Shown in pieces: positions 38,000 through 50,516 of a stretch of DNA of 64,000 bases. The notes beneath the pieces are model-generated. The model saw only the letters and a list, made by a program, of their open reading frames with translations. It made no database searches and was not told where the DNA came from. The translations under genes were made by a program, and so were the position numbers. The stretch covers positions 17,561,312 to 17,625,311 of the forward strand of contig NC_092675.1 of assembly GCF_964355755.1 (NCBI RefSeq), read 5' to 3'. The DNA comes from Antedon mediterranea (taxonomy: Eukaryota; Echinodermata; Crinoidea; Comatulida; Antedonidae). Within the stretch, counting starts at the first letter, position 1. Each line of letters starts with the position of its first letter.

Positions 38000-40900
38000 G
38001 CACTTGTTACAAAGGTGAATATTATGCCATACTGACTATTACCTGTAAGTACTGTATTATGTGTTTATAAATAAACATCAATTTTACACCCAAAAATATA
38101 ACATTTTTTTTTTAATTCAGAATATACATCTTCATTCATACCTCCATTCTTTTTTCTCTTTTTGTACTATGCTTATTTATGTATGTTTATGAATGTATGA
38201 TGAAAAATAAAAAAGATAATGTTTATGATACTTAAAATGTCTAAACAAATGTTAGGAAATATTAGTACACATACAAAAACCTATGACTGAACAAGTAAAT
38301 ATTAGGCCTGCTCAATAACAATGATTGGAAATCCACATGCCCTTGATTACTTGTTTTTAAAGGGTTAGGCAACAAGAGTAATATAGCAAATACAGGAAAT
38401 GTACAAGGCCATACAAATGAATACCAATCAGTTATCTCTACTGGGTATGAATCAAGCACTTTGCACTAAAAGTATAATGAAACTAGAATAGAGCTAGGCC
38501 TATATAGTATATCAAACTGTTTGAAAAAAAAAACTTTTAACATGCATCATGATATATTACTATTAGAATTTTCTTACATTAGCACTGGTAATTACATTAA
38601 CAAGATTGGTAATTACATAACATAAATATTCATAGTTGTAGTACTAACTGTAGTACCCATAATACAGGATTTGGACCTCTTGCAGTATTATTATTAAATA
38701 TCATTAACAATTATTAACAATATATTTATAGGTCCTGTTTCTATTGAGCAAAAAAATACTTTTTAAGAATGGTTCTTTAAGAAATTCGTTCAGAAATGGG
38801 TCCAACAAAAAAGAACTGATTTTAAAAACCAGTTTCAAAACACCAACTAATTCCAGTCTAGATCGCAAAGAGTCGCTGGTTTCCATGGAGCAATCATGGA
38901 CTCAATTTGACCCTTAAAAAACTCAACTCTGCTGCGCAAAGATTTGACAGTCATTTAGTTCTCTAGATATTCTGTGTATTTTGTGTGTGGAAAAAAGATT
39001 AATTTAACTACTATTAATTACAAAATGTCTTTTTGTATTTCATTTATTACGTGTATAAATATAAATAAAGGCACAATATTTGTTTTATTATTTTCTGTGT
39101 TGTGTTTCTTTTAATTTAACATAATTCGATCAAGCCAACAATGCTTAACAAGATAAAATACAGTACAAAAGGCATTACCTATTAGGCCTACTATTCCTAC
39201 AACGGTAACAAAAATCTTTAGGAGAATGGCATGGAGGAAAACCACCCTCCACTGTACATGTATTGGACTACATCATGCAGGAATGCACACATGGTAATTT
39301 TGTATAATATCAGTGTAATATACAGTACAATTGTTTTTCCAATGATTGCGATTATTTAACAACTAACAAAACCTGTTCTTTTGGGACAGGCCTATAGAGT
39401 GTTAACATTTCCACGGTTAAATTCCTGAATAATAAAAGAATAGATGCCTTCTTGAGAAAAACCACAACCAACTGTAAATACCATGAAATCATAATTAAAT
39501 ATTGACAATTTTATTTTGTAAATTAAAAAGTCAAATTTAGTTATACAAAAATATCTTTTTGCTCAAATCATTATCTTCTAAAATTGTCATCTTGATGTAC
39601 ATTTTTATGTCATCAAACCAAAAAATTATTACAAATATGTGGGTCCCATAATTTCATTTCATACATTGTGTATTCTGTATATTCTCTATTTATGACACAT
39701 AATTCAGCACTATAAGCGTACAGTGATGGTATACAGTACATCAACCTTTTGTTCTCATAATTTAACATACATGCTTTTTCACAGATTTTAATGAAATGTT
39801 ATTTTATTATTATTGTTTTACTACTTGTTTTAAAGTAGACTGAATGATAAACTTGTACAAAATGAACTATTGTACAGCATACAGTACATTTAGCCTGGAG
39901 ATAAAGTAGATTCAACTGTTCAAATGCATCATGTCTTTATGCAAAATACTACTATGCAAATGATATACAAACACTAAATTACTCTTGATGTATCAGATGG
40001 GTTTTGATGGCCTAATAAAAGCCATTGTAAAGTGTACAGATTACTTTTGTAAAAATATGCAATACTTCGTAAACGAGTTATGATTGTTTACGGAAGGTGA
40101 AATATCTATGCCGTACAAACTAGTACAAATAAATAGAAAAATACAGATAAAATTAAAATACCAGCTTAGACATGGTGAATATTTCAAAGTGTTCTAAAAT
40201 AAGACTTGAAAGTTATAAACCATCTTCATGAGATTCTTCAAATAGGAGTCATGGCAATGAAAACGACTGACTTGTATTCACACACGATCACACCTACCTA
40301 CTTATATATGCCAGAAAGCATAAAGTGGAATAGTTATTTTTAAGGATACCACATACAGCAATTTCAATGAAATATTTTTACCAGTTGCTCATTGTTTGTA
40401 CTCGTGAAAATTTAAAAGGAAGTAGCAACGTTGGTATTAAGCTCAGCTTCAATTTCAATTTTGCCTTGGGAGCCATAGGCCTTACGGCGAAGCTGAAATG
40501 ATGCCTGGAAAAGCAATCCCGTTCCTCATCAAGCATAATACTTTTTTACCACATATTCTGTTCTAAATAAATACTAATAGTACAAAAAGTAAAAGTTCCA
40601 CAAAAAAATACCTGGCGTTTGGTAGAAAATTACCGTTAAAGTTGGTAAATATGCCAACGATTTCTTACGAAATAGCGAGGCTGAAACAACTGGTGGCGCA
40701 CTATAACTAGACTGTACTATTATTTTCACGGTTTATAAGAAATATATAGGCAAGTTATTTATTATCAAAATAGATTTATTCTTTATTTTTTTAAATAAAT
40801 TTGGTGAATACAAATTTATATTAACTCTAAAATTGAAATTTAGAGTTAATAATTATCCCCCGACATTAAAACATTTATAATTACAAATGGCTTCAACTGT

Positions 40901-41100
40901 TCGTATAATGGTTTCTCCCGACAGGTAGGCTATTAATAGCAGTAGAAATACAGCAGCAATAATGCTAAGTTTATACCGTAGGATGTACATAGTGACTGAT
41001 ATGATTTAACTGTGAAAAATATAGAACACATATTCCTAGTAATAAACACCAATGCAATAGTAAATTTAAATTATTAAATAAAATACAAACATCAAATATT
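38000..41100. other. Intergenic, nothing recognised
   Basis: AT-rich sequence without splice-bounded conserved frames, RNA genes or clear repeats on either strand. Confidence 0.4.
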
Positions 41101-41124
41101 TGTTTTGTTTCAATGTAATTGTAT

Positions 41125-41412
41125 TTATTCTCATGGTTAATATTTTTCTTTATATTCTCATGGTTACACAATTTCTTTTAATGGTTACACAATTTCTTTA
41201 TATTCTCATAGTTACTATTTTTCTTTATATTCTCATGGTTACAGTTTTTATTATTATATTCTCATGGTTACATTATTTATTTATATTCTCATGGTTACAG
41301 TTTTTATTATTATATTCTCATGGTTACATTATTTATTTATATTCTCATGGTTACAGTTTTTATTATTATATTCTCATGGTTATATTATTTATTTATATTC
41401 TCATGGTTTCCA
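41125..41412 (+). repeat. ~28-30-bp minisatellite (TATTCTCATGGTTACA)
   Basis: About ten units of TATTCTCATGGTTACA separated by T-rich spacers, with a higher-order ~57-bp period (CAGTTTTTATTATTA alternating with CATTATTTATTTA). The 134- and 70-codon ORFs across it are low-complexity Phe/Tyr/Leu artefacts. Confidence 0.9.
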
Positions 41413-41725
41413 TTTTGTTTTCATTTTTTTTAAATCTTTTTTTTTATTCACATGCTCACAGTTTCTGTTTGCTTAACCATGGTAGTGTTTCACATTGGTT
41501 ATAGTGTAGGCCTATTACATTACAGTTACTTTTTATGATGATTTTGTTGCATTCAAAACCGTATAAACTACAGTATATTTCATATTCATCTTCCTCATAT
41601 AGTCTAATTCCTCATAGTCCAATTCATCATAGTCTAATTCATCATCTTCAATGCCATAGTCTGGTGTGTCTTCTTTTTCTTCTTCTTCTTCTCTTGTCCT
41701 GTTTTCACACTCATCTCATTCACAC

Positions 41726-42011
41726 TCGAACAGTTAATCCTAGAGCAAGTGACTTTGGAGTCTGCCTTCTTCCTTTCCAAGGTACAGGATTTCCTGGCAT
41801 ATCGATAAAATTTTCGTTCGAGTTTCTTCAGTAACATCTGAAAATGAGGTTTGTATAGTATCTTCTGCAGCACCAACACACTTTGCGATTAGATTAAACA
41901 ACTCATATGGCACAATTTCAGATATGTCAACATCATTAATGTCTGCTGCTCTTGGAGGCCATTCACTCTGCATACCTTTGTTTGATTTGATGGCATTATT
42001 TACTATCGTAC
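41726..42011 (-). CDS. Uncharacterised gene exon 5 with frameshift
   Basis: GTIVNNAIKSNKGMQSEWPP ... ISEIVPYELFNLIAKCVGAA ... ILSICQEILYLGK. The reading frame ends in a stop at about 41,740. A different frame over 41,726-41,772 reads GRRQTPKSLALGLTVR, the expected continuation. A weak GTGTGA donor follows; no further exon was found to the left. Confidence 0.7.
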
Positions 42012-43689
42012 CTGCAAGTATATTTTATAGCATTCGATGAATGAAACATAGTAATAATAAATTTATATAAAGCATATACTGTATTGTGTACAGCATTTAT
42101 GATCGACACCACTTACTATCATAACAGTTTTGTTTTTTGAGTGCATACAGCTTTCACCTCTTTGATCCACAGCATTTCCTTAATTATGCAATAACATTTA
42201 TTGTTGTTATTTAAAAATAAACCAATATATACAAGTTATTGTATTTTAACCGTACCTGCAAAATATAGAGTCCTTAGTTTGTCTCTATTGTCACCATCAG
42301 TGGAGATTTTGTGTGTTGTAGAAGTAGTTGGAATATCTATGTCATACTCTGATGATTCATCTGTCTCCGTTGTACTTTTTCCTGATGACAAAAATGGATC
42401 AGCCACAAATCCAGGGGATACATTGCTAAAGTACACCAGAACTGATTCATTTCTAATTAAGAAAAAATAAACAAAATATTTAGTTTGACCAATCCACAAA
42501 AAGATTTTTTTTTAAATTATCCCTGGTGAAATAATCATTTAATATAAACACACTAAGCAACTAACCTTCTTGTGGGTGAATGAAAAATTAGGTTAGGATA
42601 ATCCATCCTGAGCTTCTTCTTCAACACGTCTGATCTATAAATAACAGATTAATTGATTATAATTAATTGTTACACAGATACAATGAAGAAATTATTACAG
42701 TAACTGGATCTCAAAAATATTACAATTATTTCATCGTTTTTAAGAAGAGATCGACAGCCTACCTTATAGTTGACAAGTAAACATTTTCTGTTTTTTCAAT
42801 TGATTTCATGAAAAGCTTTTGGAGTTTTGCGAGTCTTGGTATCTCCTGTCCATACTGTAACCGTTTATCAATTACATCTCTGCAAAATACCTTATAGCTT
42901 TGCTTATATGTTAAAAAAACACTTTCCAATTCCCTGTAAATAATAATAAATATTATTAAAATATATTTTAATATTTTATAGATTTTGGTGTTTAAAAATT
43001 CAACATTTAGACTGAAGCAAATAAAAAAAAAAATTCAAAATGTAAATTCAAAAAACCAACAAGAGTTTTAGAAAGTTACGTTTTACTCACTTTCCAGAAT
43101 ATAGAGCCTATATTGGTATTTAACTAAAATTAATTGTGTAGCCTACTGAATAATATATACTGTATAATATAATATGGCCTAGGGCCTAGGCCTACGTAGT
43201 AGTACTGGTACTACAGTAGTAGAAAGCCCAATCAACAACCAAGCACAGAAACTCTAAGAGCACAATATAGATCTAGGCCTATCTATAGATATATAGATCA
43301 GTAGCACCCTATATACTGTATCATTTAACTATATTATTAACTCTTAGAGTATTCTGATAATAATCGAAACCAAATATTACCTTTTTTAGTCGAGATGTAT
43401 CAGTATATCGCCTGTAACAGGTAGCATGAAAACCTAAGCCTGGATGCTCGCGTACGACATCGTCAAACGATTTACCTTCATCAGACATACCAAGAAGCTC
43501 CGTCAAATGTATGGCGATTTCCTTGCCGTCTCCATCTAATTTTATCCAACTCTTTGGACAGAGCAACACTTTATTCCATCGAATCTCAGTAATTGGACTG
43601 ATAATTTCATTTGAATGCTTGTAAATTTGGAAAAAACATTTCAACTTTACTTTGTCTAAGCGAGAAGATCCTTCCTCGTCGGACGCCAT
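41726..43689 (-). CDS. Uncharacterised Cys/His N-terminal family gene, probably degenerate
   Basis: Five exons. N-terminus MASDEEGSSRLDKVKLKCFF ending GFHATCYRRYTDTSRL resembles the first Cys/His module of a large invertebrate and fish family of unknown function. Later parts match the same family: EVIDKRL-like helix, LRMDYPNLIFHSPTRR, LRTLYFA, PPRAADIND..IVPYELFNLI..CVGA, then SICQEILYL. In this family the chain goes on to G(R/K)xQTPKSLALGLTVR; here that motif is in another frame after a one-base loss at about 41,772-41,777. Also exon 1 ends in phase 0 while the next exon needs two carried bases, and the second Cys/His module usually found between them is absent. Likely a decaying copy, or an intermediate exon was missed. 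Function unknown. Confidence 0.65.
42256..42452 (-). CDS. Uncharacterised gene exon 4
   Basis: NESVLVYFSNVSPGFVADPF, then a Ser/Thr/Asp-rich linker and DNRDKLRTLYFA. Acceptor AATTAG, donor GTACGG; phases fit exons 3 and 5. Confidence 0.75.
42566..42634 (-). CDS. Uncharacterised gene exon 3
   Basis: 69 bases, SDVLKKKLRMDYPNLIFHSP TRR; phases fit exons 2 and 4 exactly. Acceptor TTATAG, donor GTTAGT. Resembles the family's 'L...LRERYPQL.F..PS.R' segment. Confidence 0.75.
42775..42935 (-). CDS. Uncharacterised gene exon 2 (VFCRDVIDKRL)
   Basis: Open frame ELESVFLTYKQSYKVFCRDV..RLQYGQEIPRLAKLQKLF..VYLSTI, acceptor TTTACAG, donor GTAGGC. Needs two bases from the previous exon, which the exon-1 donor does not supply; the frame that would join directly stops after nine codons. 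Confidence 0.65.
43381..43689 (-). CDS. Uncharacterised gene exon 1 (Cys/His module)
   Basis: 103 codons from the first ATG; the preceding 100 bases are CpG-richer and 5'-UTR-like. Contains KLKCFFQIYKHSNE and GFHATCYRRYTDTSRL, spaced like a metal-binding C..H...C module. Donor AAG/GTAATA. Confidence 0.75.
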
Positions 43690-44072
43690 TTCGTGTTTAC
43701 ATCGTGTGATTTTGACGTCTGCTGCCTAAACGTCGCGTATGATTGGTTTAACTGATGTCATGTGATACAAAATGGCAACTGCGAAAATATATTCTTTTAT
43801 ACTTTTAAAATCAAGATTTCTTTAAAATGTCAGGAAAATTTTCGTGGAACTTTTTAATACGTGATTAATTTATTTTTATGTATATGAATCAAGAGAGTTC
43901 ACTTATTATGCTTAATGAGGAACAAGAAAAAATGTTTTCATCTTCACCGTAAGGCCTACCAGCATAAACAAAACCTAAAATGTATTAGCTTGTCAAAATG
44001 GGAGCAATTTTACATTAAATTAATAAAAGAAAAGGGAGAAGGGGTTATGATACAAACATTACCCATACTTAC

Positions 44073-44195
44073 ACATCCTCCAAATGTAAGAAACCGATAA
44101 AAATTCATATATGGATCATCGTGGTGGCGTGGTTCTTCCAATATATTGTAAACACGATTGTCCATTTTAATTTTACATTTATTGCAACACGCCAT
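44073..44195 (-). CDS. Possible orphan exon (MACCNKCKIKMDNRVY)
   Basis: 41 codons from an ATG to a strong GTAAGT donor, with a CC..C start. No homology recognised and no phase-compatible partner exon found between it and the next gene. It could be chance. Confidence 0.25.
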
Positions 44196-44249
44196 TAAAC
44201 AGTTTGTAGTTTTTAAATAGTTCACAAAAAAGCTGTACATCTACGTTGT

Positions 44250-47110
44250 TATTACTGTACTATCAATGATTCTACATCACAATATGATTGCATAGATTAA
44301 CATCTGTGTCTTACATTAAAAAAGTGTTCAAAATCTCTTCCGAGGGAATTGCCATTTTCACCCGCATGCATGGGTGATAACACAATCTGTACAGCTACAA
44401 TCTTTAAGATGTACAACAAAATGTGACAAACAACATCCAAACATTCGGGCGGGGTTTCTATTCTTGCTATGTCTGATGTCTACAAACAAAGGATGATCAG
44501 AATTCTAAACTAAACATATGATACATGCATACCAATCCACACTGTACAATCCAGGTACAACAAGACACAACACAAGTTGACTTGATATATAATATTAAAA
44601 TTACCAATAAAAAATGGGAATCAATAAGCGAAATGTTTGTGTATAAATCATCTAAGGTGTATGTAGAATTGATACTGAAACTATAGTACTGCATTAATAG
44701 TAATACTATAGTTTATAAATATCCTCAAATATTGCAAAGCTGTTGCATTTATCCTGCAAAAGTTATTTATTTTAGTCCATTGTCCACTAGATGGACACAA
44801 GTTGATCCATTCACACAAAATGTAGAAACCTCTAGATTTGTAGGTTTAATACAACCATAATTTGAAACATGGAATATTGCTCCATATTTCTATACTGTTA
44901 AGCAAAAACAAATCCTTTTCAAATTGACAATATTCCACATTTTGGAAGATAATATCCAGAAACAAGCGCGATCTAAAGTGATATTCCTCCTTATGTTATT
45001 CTCTGGTAAGCCTAGCTTCATTTTCAGGGTACAGACAAGCGTGTAATATTGCTAACAATTTTGATAATGCTAAGCTCAGTTATCAGCAGATTTCAAACAC
45101 GGTAAATAACAGTTGACGGCAGCTACTGTCACAAGGAAGCTCGCTGTTATGAACTACATAATATTAAACACTAGGTCTACAAACATGATCTTGAATGTAT
45201 GAATATTACAATAACTATGGCTTCTGCGCTTCTCAGCAAAATGCTGACTAATTTTAGAAATCAAATATTCACTGTGCTGTTTTTTTAATCAGCATATATA
45301 ATCAGAAAGCAAACGACTCTTCAATTCATTGGACAATGAATTGTAACACTAGGTACTATTGAATAAAACGATATTGAGCGAGTGTAATGATTTCTTAGGT
45401 TTGTCCCCCGCCGCCTCGTTTACTTTGTTGGTATTGTACTCCAATCTTTTAGTGGATTATTAATAGCCACTTATTGTAATATGTGTCAGTCCTGTTCAGT
45501 GATGCGTAACAGATCCAAGCATGTTTTTTTTTGTGACAAAAAATATTTAATCTTCAATTTGAATAATGGAATAAGTTGAGGTTTGCATATTTTGTTAGCA
45601 TTTGTTCTTATGAAGACTTTTGATAGATTATGTTTAAGACTAAAGACCTTGACAAGTCAATAGAGGACGTAATTCATCTGTATTTATTACATGTTTATTT
45701 GAAAATAGAAAACAATTTAAATACAAACGTGCCAAATTTATTAAAAAGAGCCTTGATATATTTTGGGGAGAGAAGGCGGGAAAATGTACAGTATTGTCAA
45801 GTCTACTGAAAATAATAATATGAAATAGAACTACTTAACATATAATAAACAAAGACCATTAATTGTCCAGCTTCTAGTCATGCAATAATTGGTAGTAAGA
45901 GGAAACAGCCCAGGGATGATTAGGCCCATTTTATTAATAATGTATAATTTGCATTTTATAAACATAAATTTTTCGATAACATTTAATGTTTGTTTTGTTT
46001 CATTTTCAGAGAGACTGTGAGGGTAATAAAGTCTGTAGAATAATGATGCAATAAAGCAAAAACTATGAAAGTTTGACTTAAAATATAGGGCCTAAGACAC
46101 GCCAAAAATTTTAATTTTTTAGCCACACGATTGATGTAAACAAATTGCACCCTCTATTGGCCACCTTGCGAATGCATGAAAATTCGAAATAATAATTGCA
46201 TATAAAATTCAGTTTTCACCAATATCAATAATATATGTTATGTTATTAAATGAAATAACAATTGTTGTTAAGCCTTGCATGAATAATGATTAACTTTTAA
46301 GTTCAAGGGTGATAATAATAATACAAGGTGAAGAAGCTGAATTAAGGGCATTAACATTACAAATACATTAATACTAGGTTATAATAAGCTATCAAATATC
46401 TATACTTTTTAAAAGACGCATTATCTATATTTTAACACAAAAAATAATTCATTTATGAGGTCCGCGCCTATTAATTTACTAATTTAAGCATTCTTCAAGG
46501 TTTAGTGATGGTACAAAAAAATTCAATAAGCATGATCTATGAAGTTGGTTCATTTCATTGTCTTGGCAATACTGATATATCTCTGGATTCTTTATAGAAT
46601 GGCAACTTTAAATTTACTCTTAAATAATGCAAATAAACCAACAGGGAATTAAAAAGAATTGCTTGAATGACTAATTAAATGAACTTATTATTTATTACTT
46701 ATGCAGAAACTGTTGCCAGAAACAAAAGCATTCAAAAGCCCTACAGCATGTAATCGTTCTAAGAAAGTTGCAATTGGATATTAAGATATCAAGAACTTTA
46801 TTTTATTCTTGAACCAAAACAATATTCATAATTCTATTCAGATCTAAATATTGAATTATTGTGGTTTTACACACAAAAAAAACCCCTGCGTTTATATCAT
46901 GTATAAACAATATTTATTTTTGGGGAATTATAATGACCTATTGCTTTACTTGCCAATGGATGTAAAGTATTTGTGGCAGTAATTGCTGTACTTGCCGCTA
47001 TTGTGGTGATAGTAGATAACTTTGCAACCCAGAGAACCATGTCAAGCAAACTTCATGGCCTTGAAGACCAGAAGGTCATGGCAGACAGAATCAAAAGATA
47101 CGGTCACACT
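44250..47110. other. Intergenic, nothing recognised
   Basis: AT-rich; no convincing exon, RNA gene or repeat on either strand. Confidence 0.4.
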
Positions 47111-47118
47111 ACAGCCTA

Positions 47119-47780
47119 AGGGTATGTTCAGACTCACCGAGTTATGGTGGAGTTATCTACGCAAGGCGTACGGTAATTCGTGGCGTTAAAAGCCAAGGTG
47201 TTCAGACACAATGACCAACATTCCAATACCTTGAGTTTAAAACACTCTGATCAGGTCAAAGCAGATAGAACTATATGTATACATTCATGACAATGCATAA
47301 AAGTTAACATCGTTTACATTGTTTTTTTTAATTTATATAATGTTTACCTTCAAATATACTGATTTGTTCTTACTTCTTGTAGAATTGCATTTTAATTCAA
47401 AATAATTTAAACGTAATTGTTACACGGACAATAATCTGATTAATTGATTTAATTTATGAAAATATCATATCACTGACGCCAACTTTACTGTTCTTTAAAA
47501 TCTGAACCTAAAAATACATTTGACATAGCTATTTCGCTGTCGTATCATAGGGTACGGGTATGTAGTTGCTGTCTGCTAATCGTGGTCGTTGTGTATTTTC
47601 ATTGGTTAAGGTTAAAATCACTGATGCATCACTGGATTAGCATTATCAAATCTACCCTCTCCCGCTAGAATTATTAACGCCACAGCTCCCTAACGCTAAT
47701 CCGTGGCATGGTTCAGACACAAAAATATGTACGCTGCTTACATAACTCTATCGTAAACTCCATGAGTCTGAACATACCCT
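47119..47780. mobile_element. TIR DNA element, 662 bp, TA target
   Basis: AGGGTATGTTCAGACTCA at the left and TGAGTCTGAACATACCCT at the right are perfect inverted repeats flanked by TA on both sides, with subterminal GAGTTAT/ATAACTC also inverted. No transposase frame. A diverged left-end copy sits at 11,681. Confidence 0.9.
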
Positions 47781-47880
47781 TAGTCTGGCTTGACTCACCA
47801 AGATCAACATTTTTGTAGTGTGATCGAACAAACATGGATCGATTCGTGCCTGGCTTGAAATCGATCTCACTCCAGGCAAC

Positions 47881-48297
47881 TCAACCTAGATGAGCTACCC
47901 TGATTGACCCTGGGTTGGCCTTAGCGTGACAAAGATTGACATTCTTTTCTGGAATTTGGCCAATCACAGCCATCAACAATGTGTTCTTTATTGGGAAGTT
48001 TAGTGGATGTATAGCCAAATGGTTTTTTTCATAGATCATCTCACCCTTTTTCAATTTCATCAGACTTTCTAGATAACACATGAAGATATCAGAGGTTGTA
48101 ACTATCACCGGCAGTTTGTACACTGTGTATTGCCATTCATTGACGAAACTAACATTGGCAAGATGGGACGCCGCCTCTTTCTGCAATCGCAATGAGTCGC
48201 GGCAGGCTTGAGGCTGTAGTACTGTAGCCATAGTCTTAAGAGTTGTCAGTGTACCACTGTACATACAGTGTAGCATAAGAGAAATTACAGGATCCAC
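47881..48297 (-). other. Unassigned 138-codon open frame
   Basis: Longest unexplained non-repeat ORF outside the two genes. It opens from GTG and has no ATG start near the left stop. Contains VNEWQYTVYKLPVIVTTSDI. A loose resemblance to helicase-type segments is not sufficient for a call; it may be an old coding remnant or chance. Confidence 0.2.
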
Positions 48298-48299
48298 CT

Positions 48300-50510
48300 T
48301 TTAATAAAATTTGACGTCATCAAAATGAAACATGAAGATAACAGTTTTGGAAGATACAGTAATCATCTGAGCATCAACATATAAAAATGTAGAATCGAGA
48401 TGCGCGCTCTTATTAATGTGATTAACTATGATGCAAAAGATGACTTTTTTACTTGCAATTGGTGATCAGACAAAATCCGACATGTTTACATGAACTTCTA
48501 CTATTCAACATCTTGAACCATCAAACGTGAGGGTCAATTTTTATTCTGAGGAGCTATAACATATTGAAATTTAAGTGACACAACATTAACATTGTTTGAT
48601 ATGATAATTCATAAACATTATTGTTTGTGATGCAGAAGATTATTAGAAAATATTAAAATTTGGAGAAAAATGGGATACGGATTTAAGCGAAAAATGTGAT
48701 GAGCCATATGATGACGTCACAGTTAAAACTTTTACATGGATTCATAACTTATCCGCTTGTACTGTATAACAAGTTAAAAACCTTTGATCCAGTAATTCAA
48801 TGTGTACGTATAGCGCGATCAACCCTTTGAGATGTGGCCCGTATCCCATACAAGGTAATTTACTGTCCCAGGACGCGAGGCCTGTATACTTTTTGAGCAT
48901 AAAACCAATTTTTCGGAAGGCCAAAACATTTCACATAACAATATAACCAACAATTGCAGAAAGTCATAACAATTTAAACAATTTTGATTATAAATTAAAT
49001 TTGCACATTTCTAAATTATAAATGTGCATTTAACTTTTGTGATTTTTTGTTTACCGTATGTTATTTTTAATTCACAAAAAGTTTGCCCTTTATTATAGTT
49101 TGACTCTGGATACTAAGAAAATGGCCGAAATCGTAGATTACCATATAAGAAGCTTGCATACGCCAGTGCAACCATGTCAAAGCCACATTATTTAAATGCT
49201 TGCCATATTTTATTATGTTATTTTATCCAAAATCATTTAAGAATTGAATCCTGCAGACCGATTTAAATTACCAAACATTCAGTCATTTGATGTGAATATC
49301 AGAAATATTTAAAACACATTTTATTACTCTTTTTTCGTAATATAATACAGTATATAATAGTAGTACATATTTTAAATCACTGTATTTAAAATGAATCTGA
49401 AAATAAAACATTCAGTAGAACTAAAGATAAATTCATTATTTCTGATGTACAAAATTAAAGGGAAAAAGTAATACGCGGTAATTTATCAAAAACAATTTGC
49501 ACTACAGTATTAACATGGGAAAGAACATAGTAACAACATTAATATACAACATCCATTAAATAGTTCAGTCAACAAATCAAATTTGTTTCTCATAAACATT
49601 ACTTTATAACAAAAGTGAAATCAGCAACAATTTTAAATAGCATTTAAAGCACTGGATATTCATCATCACCACCATTAATAGCAATATGGAAATATAAAAT
49701 GTCATATTAATTTCAATTCCTTGTTTGGTGAACTCTTCAATTTAAATTCATCTTTCCAAATGAGGCTTTCTCGTGATCTAACCACTAATTGTCAGTAATC
49801 TTACTTAATCCACAAGTATGAACATATGGCAAAGACACACCCCCTCAAACATCATCCATAATTATATACTACGCTATCTAGTTGAATGTAATGACAATTG
49901 CCGACTAAGTGCTAAAATGAATTCAACTTATTAACATATTTTATTCTTGCAATGAATTAAAAGCTACTACTACATACAGTTCAAATTCAAAAAGAAATAG
50001 AACATAATTTGATAAAAATTTAATTTGCTAAATAATTTATATAGTCTATTATTTATTATTATTTTATGGAATGGAAATTATTTGGCTAAAATAGTTCAGA
50101 ACTGCTTGATACTGTATCTCACTTGTCAGCTAGTACAATGGCCTAATAAGTTAACAATAATAACAGATGGTGAATTAGTCCTTTTCCTAAAGTTAAATTA
50201 GTTGAAAGCAGATATTGAATTGAAAATGAGTCTAGCAGCAGTTGGATAATGATGATGATGTTCTGGCAGTTCATGGCAGATCAAGCGTTTAATGTTAAAC
50301 TGTAGACTTACTGCTGACTACAGTTTACTACAGTGAAGAATACATTGGACTGGATTGTTTTTTAAATAAAAAACTGTATTTGATCCTAAACCAAGTCACC
50401 ACCTCAATGTCCAATCAATATCATCCAAACAGTAGTTGAACTCAGAGAAGTATAATATTATGTTAAAACTTAAAATCATTTACCAACCAAGATATAGTGT
50501 AGCATGTGTT
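48300..50510. other. Intergenic, nothing recognised
   Basis: AT-rich with a TGACGTCA-containing stretch near 48,710 related in style to the 8.5- and 53.1-kb repeats. No gene seen. Confidence 0.4.
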
Positions 50511-50516
50511 TCAATG

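Noticed and set aside
41100-41504. 134-codon Phe/Tyr/Leu-rich ORF resembling membrane segments
   Set aside because: It is the TATTCTCATGGTTACA minisatellite; hydrophobicity comes from T-rich spacers.
48742-48924. 60-codon minus-strand ORF
   Set aside because: No conserved motif, no splice context; chance length in this composition.
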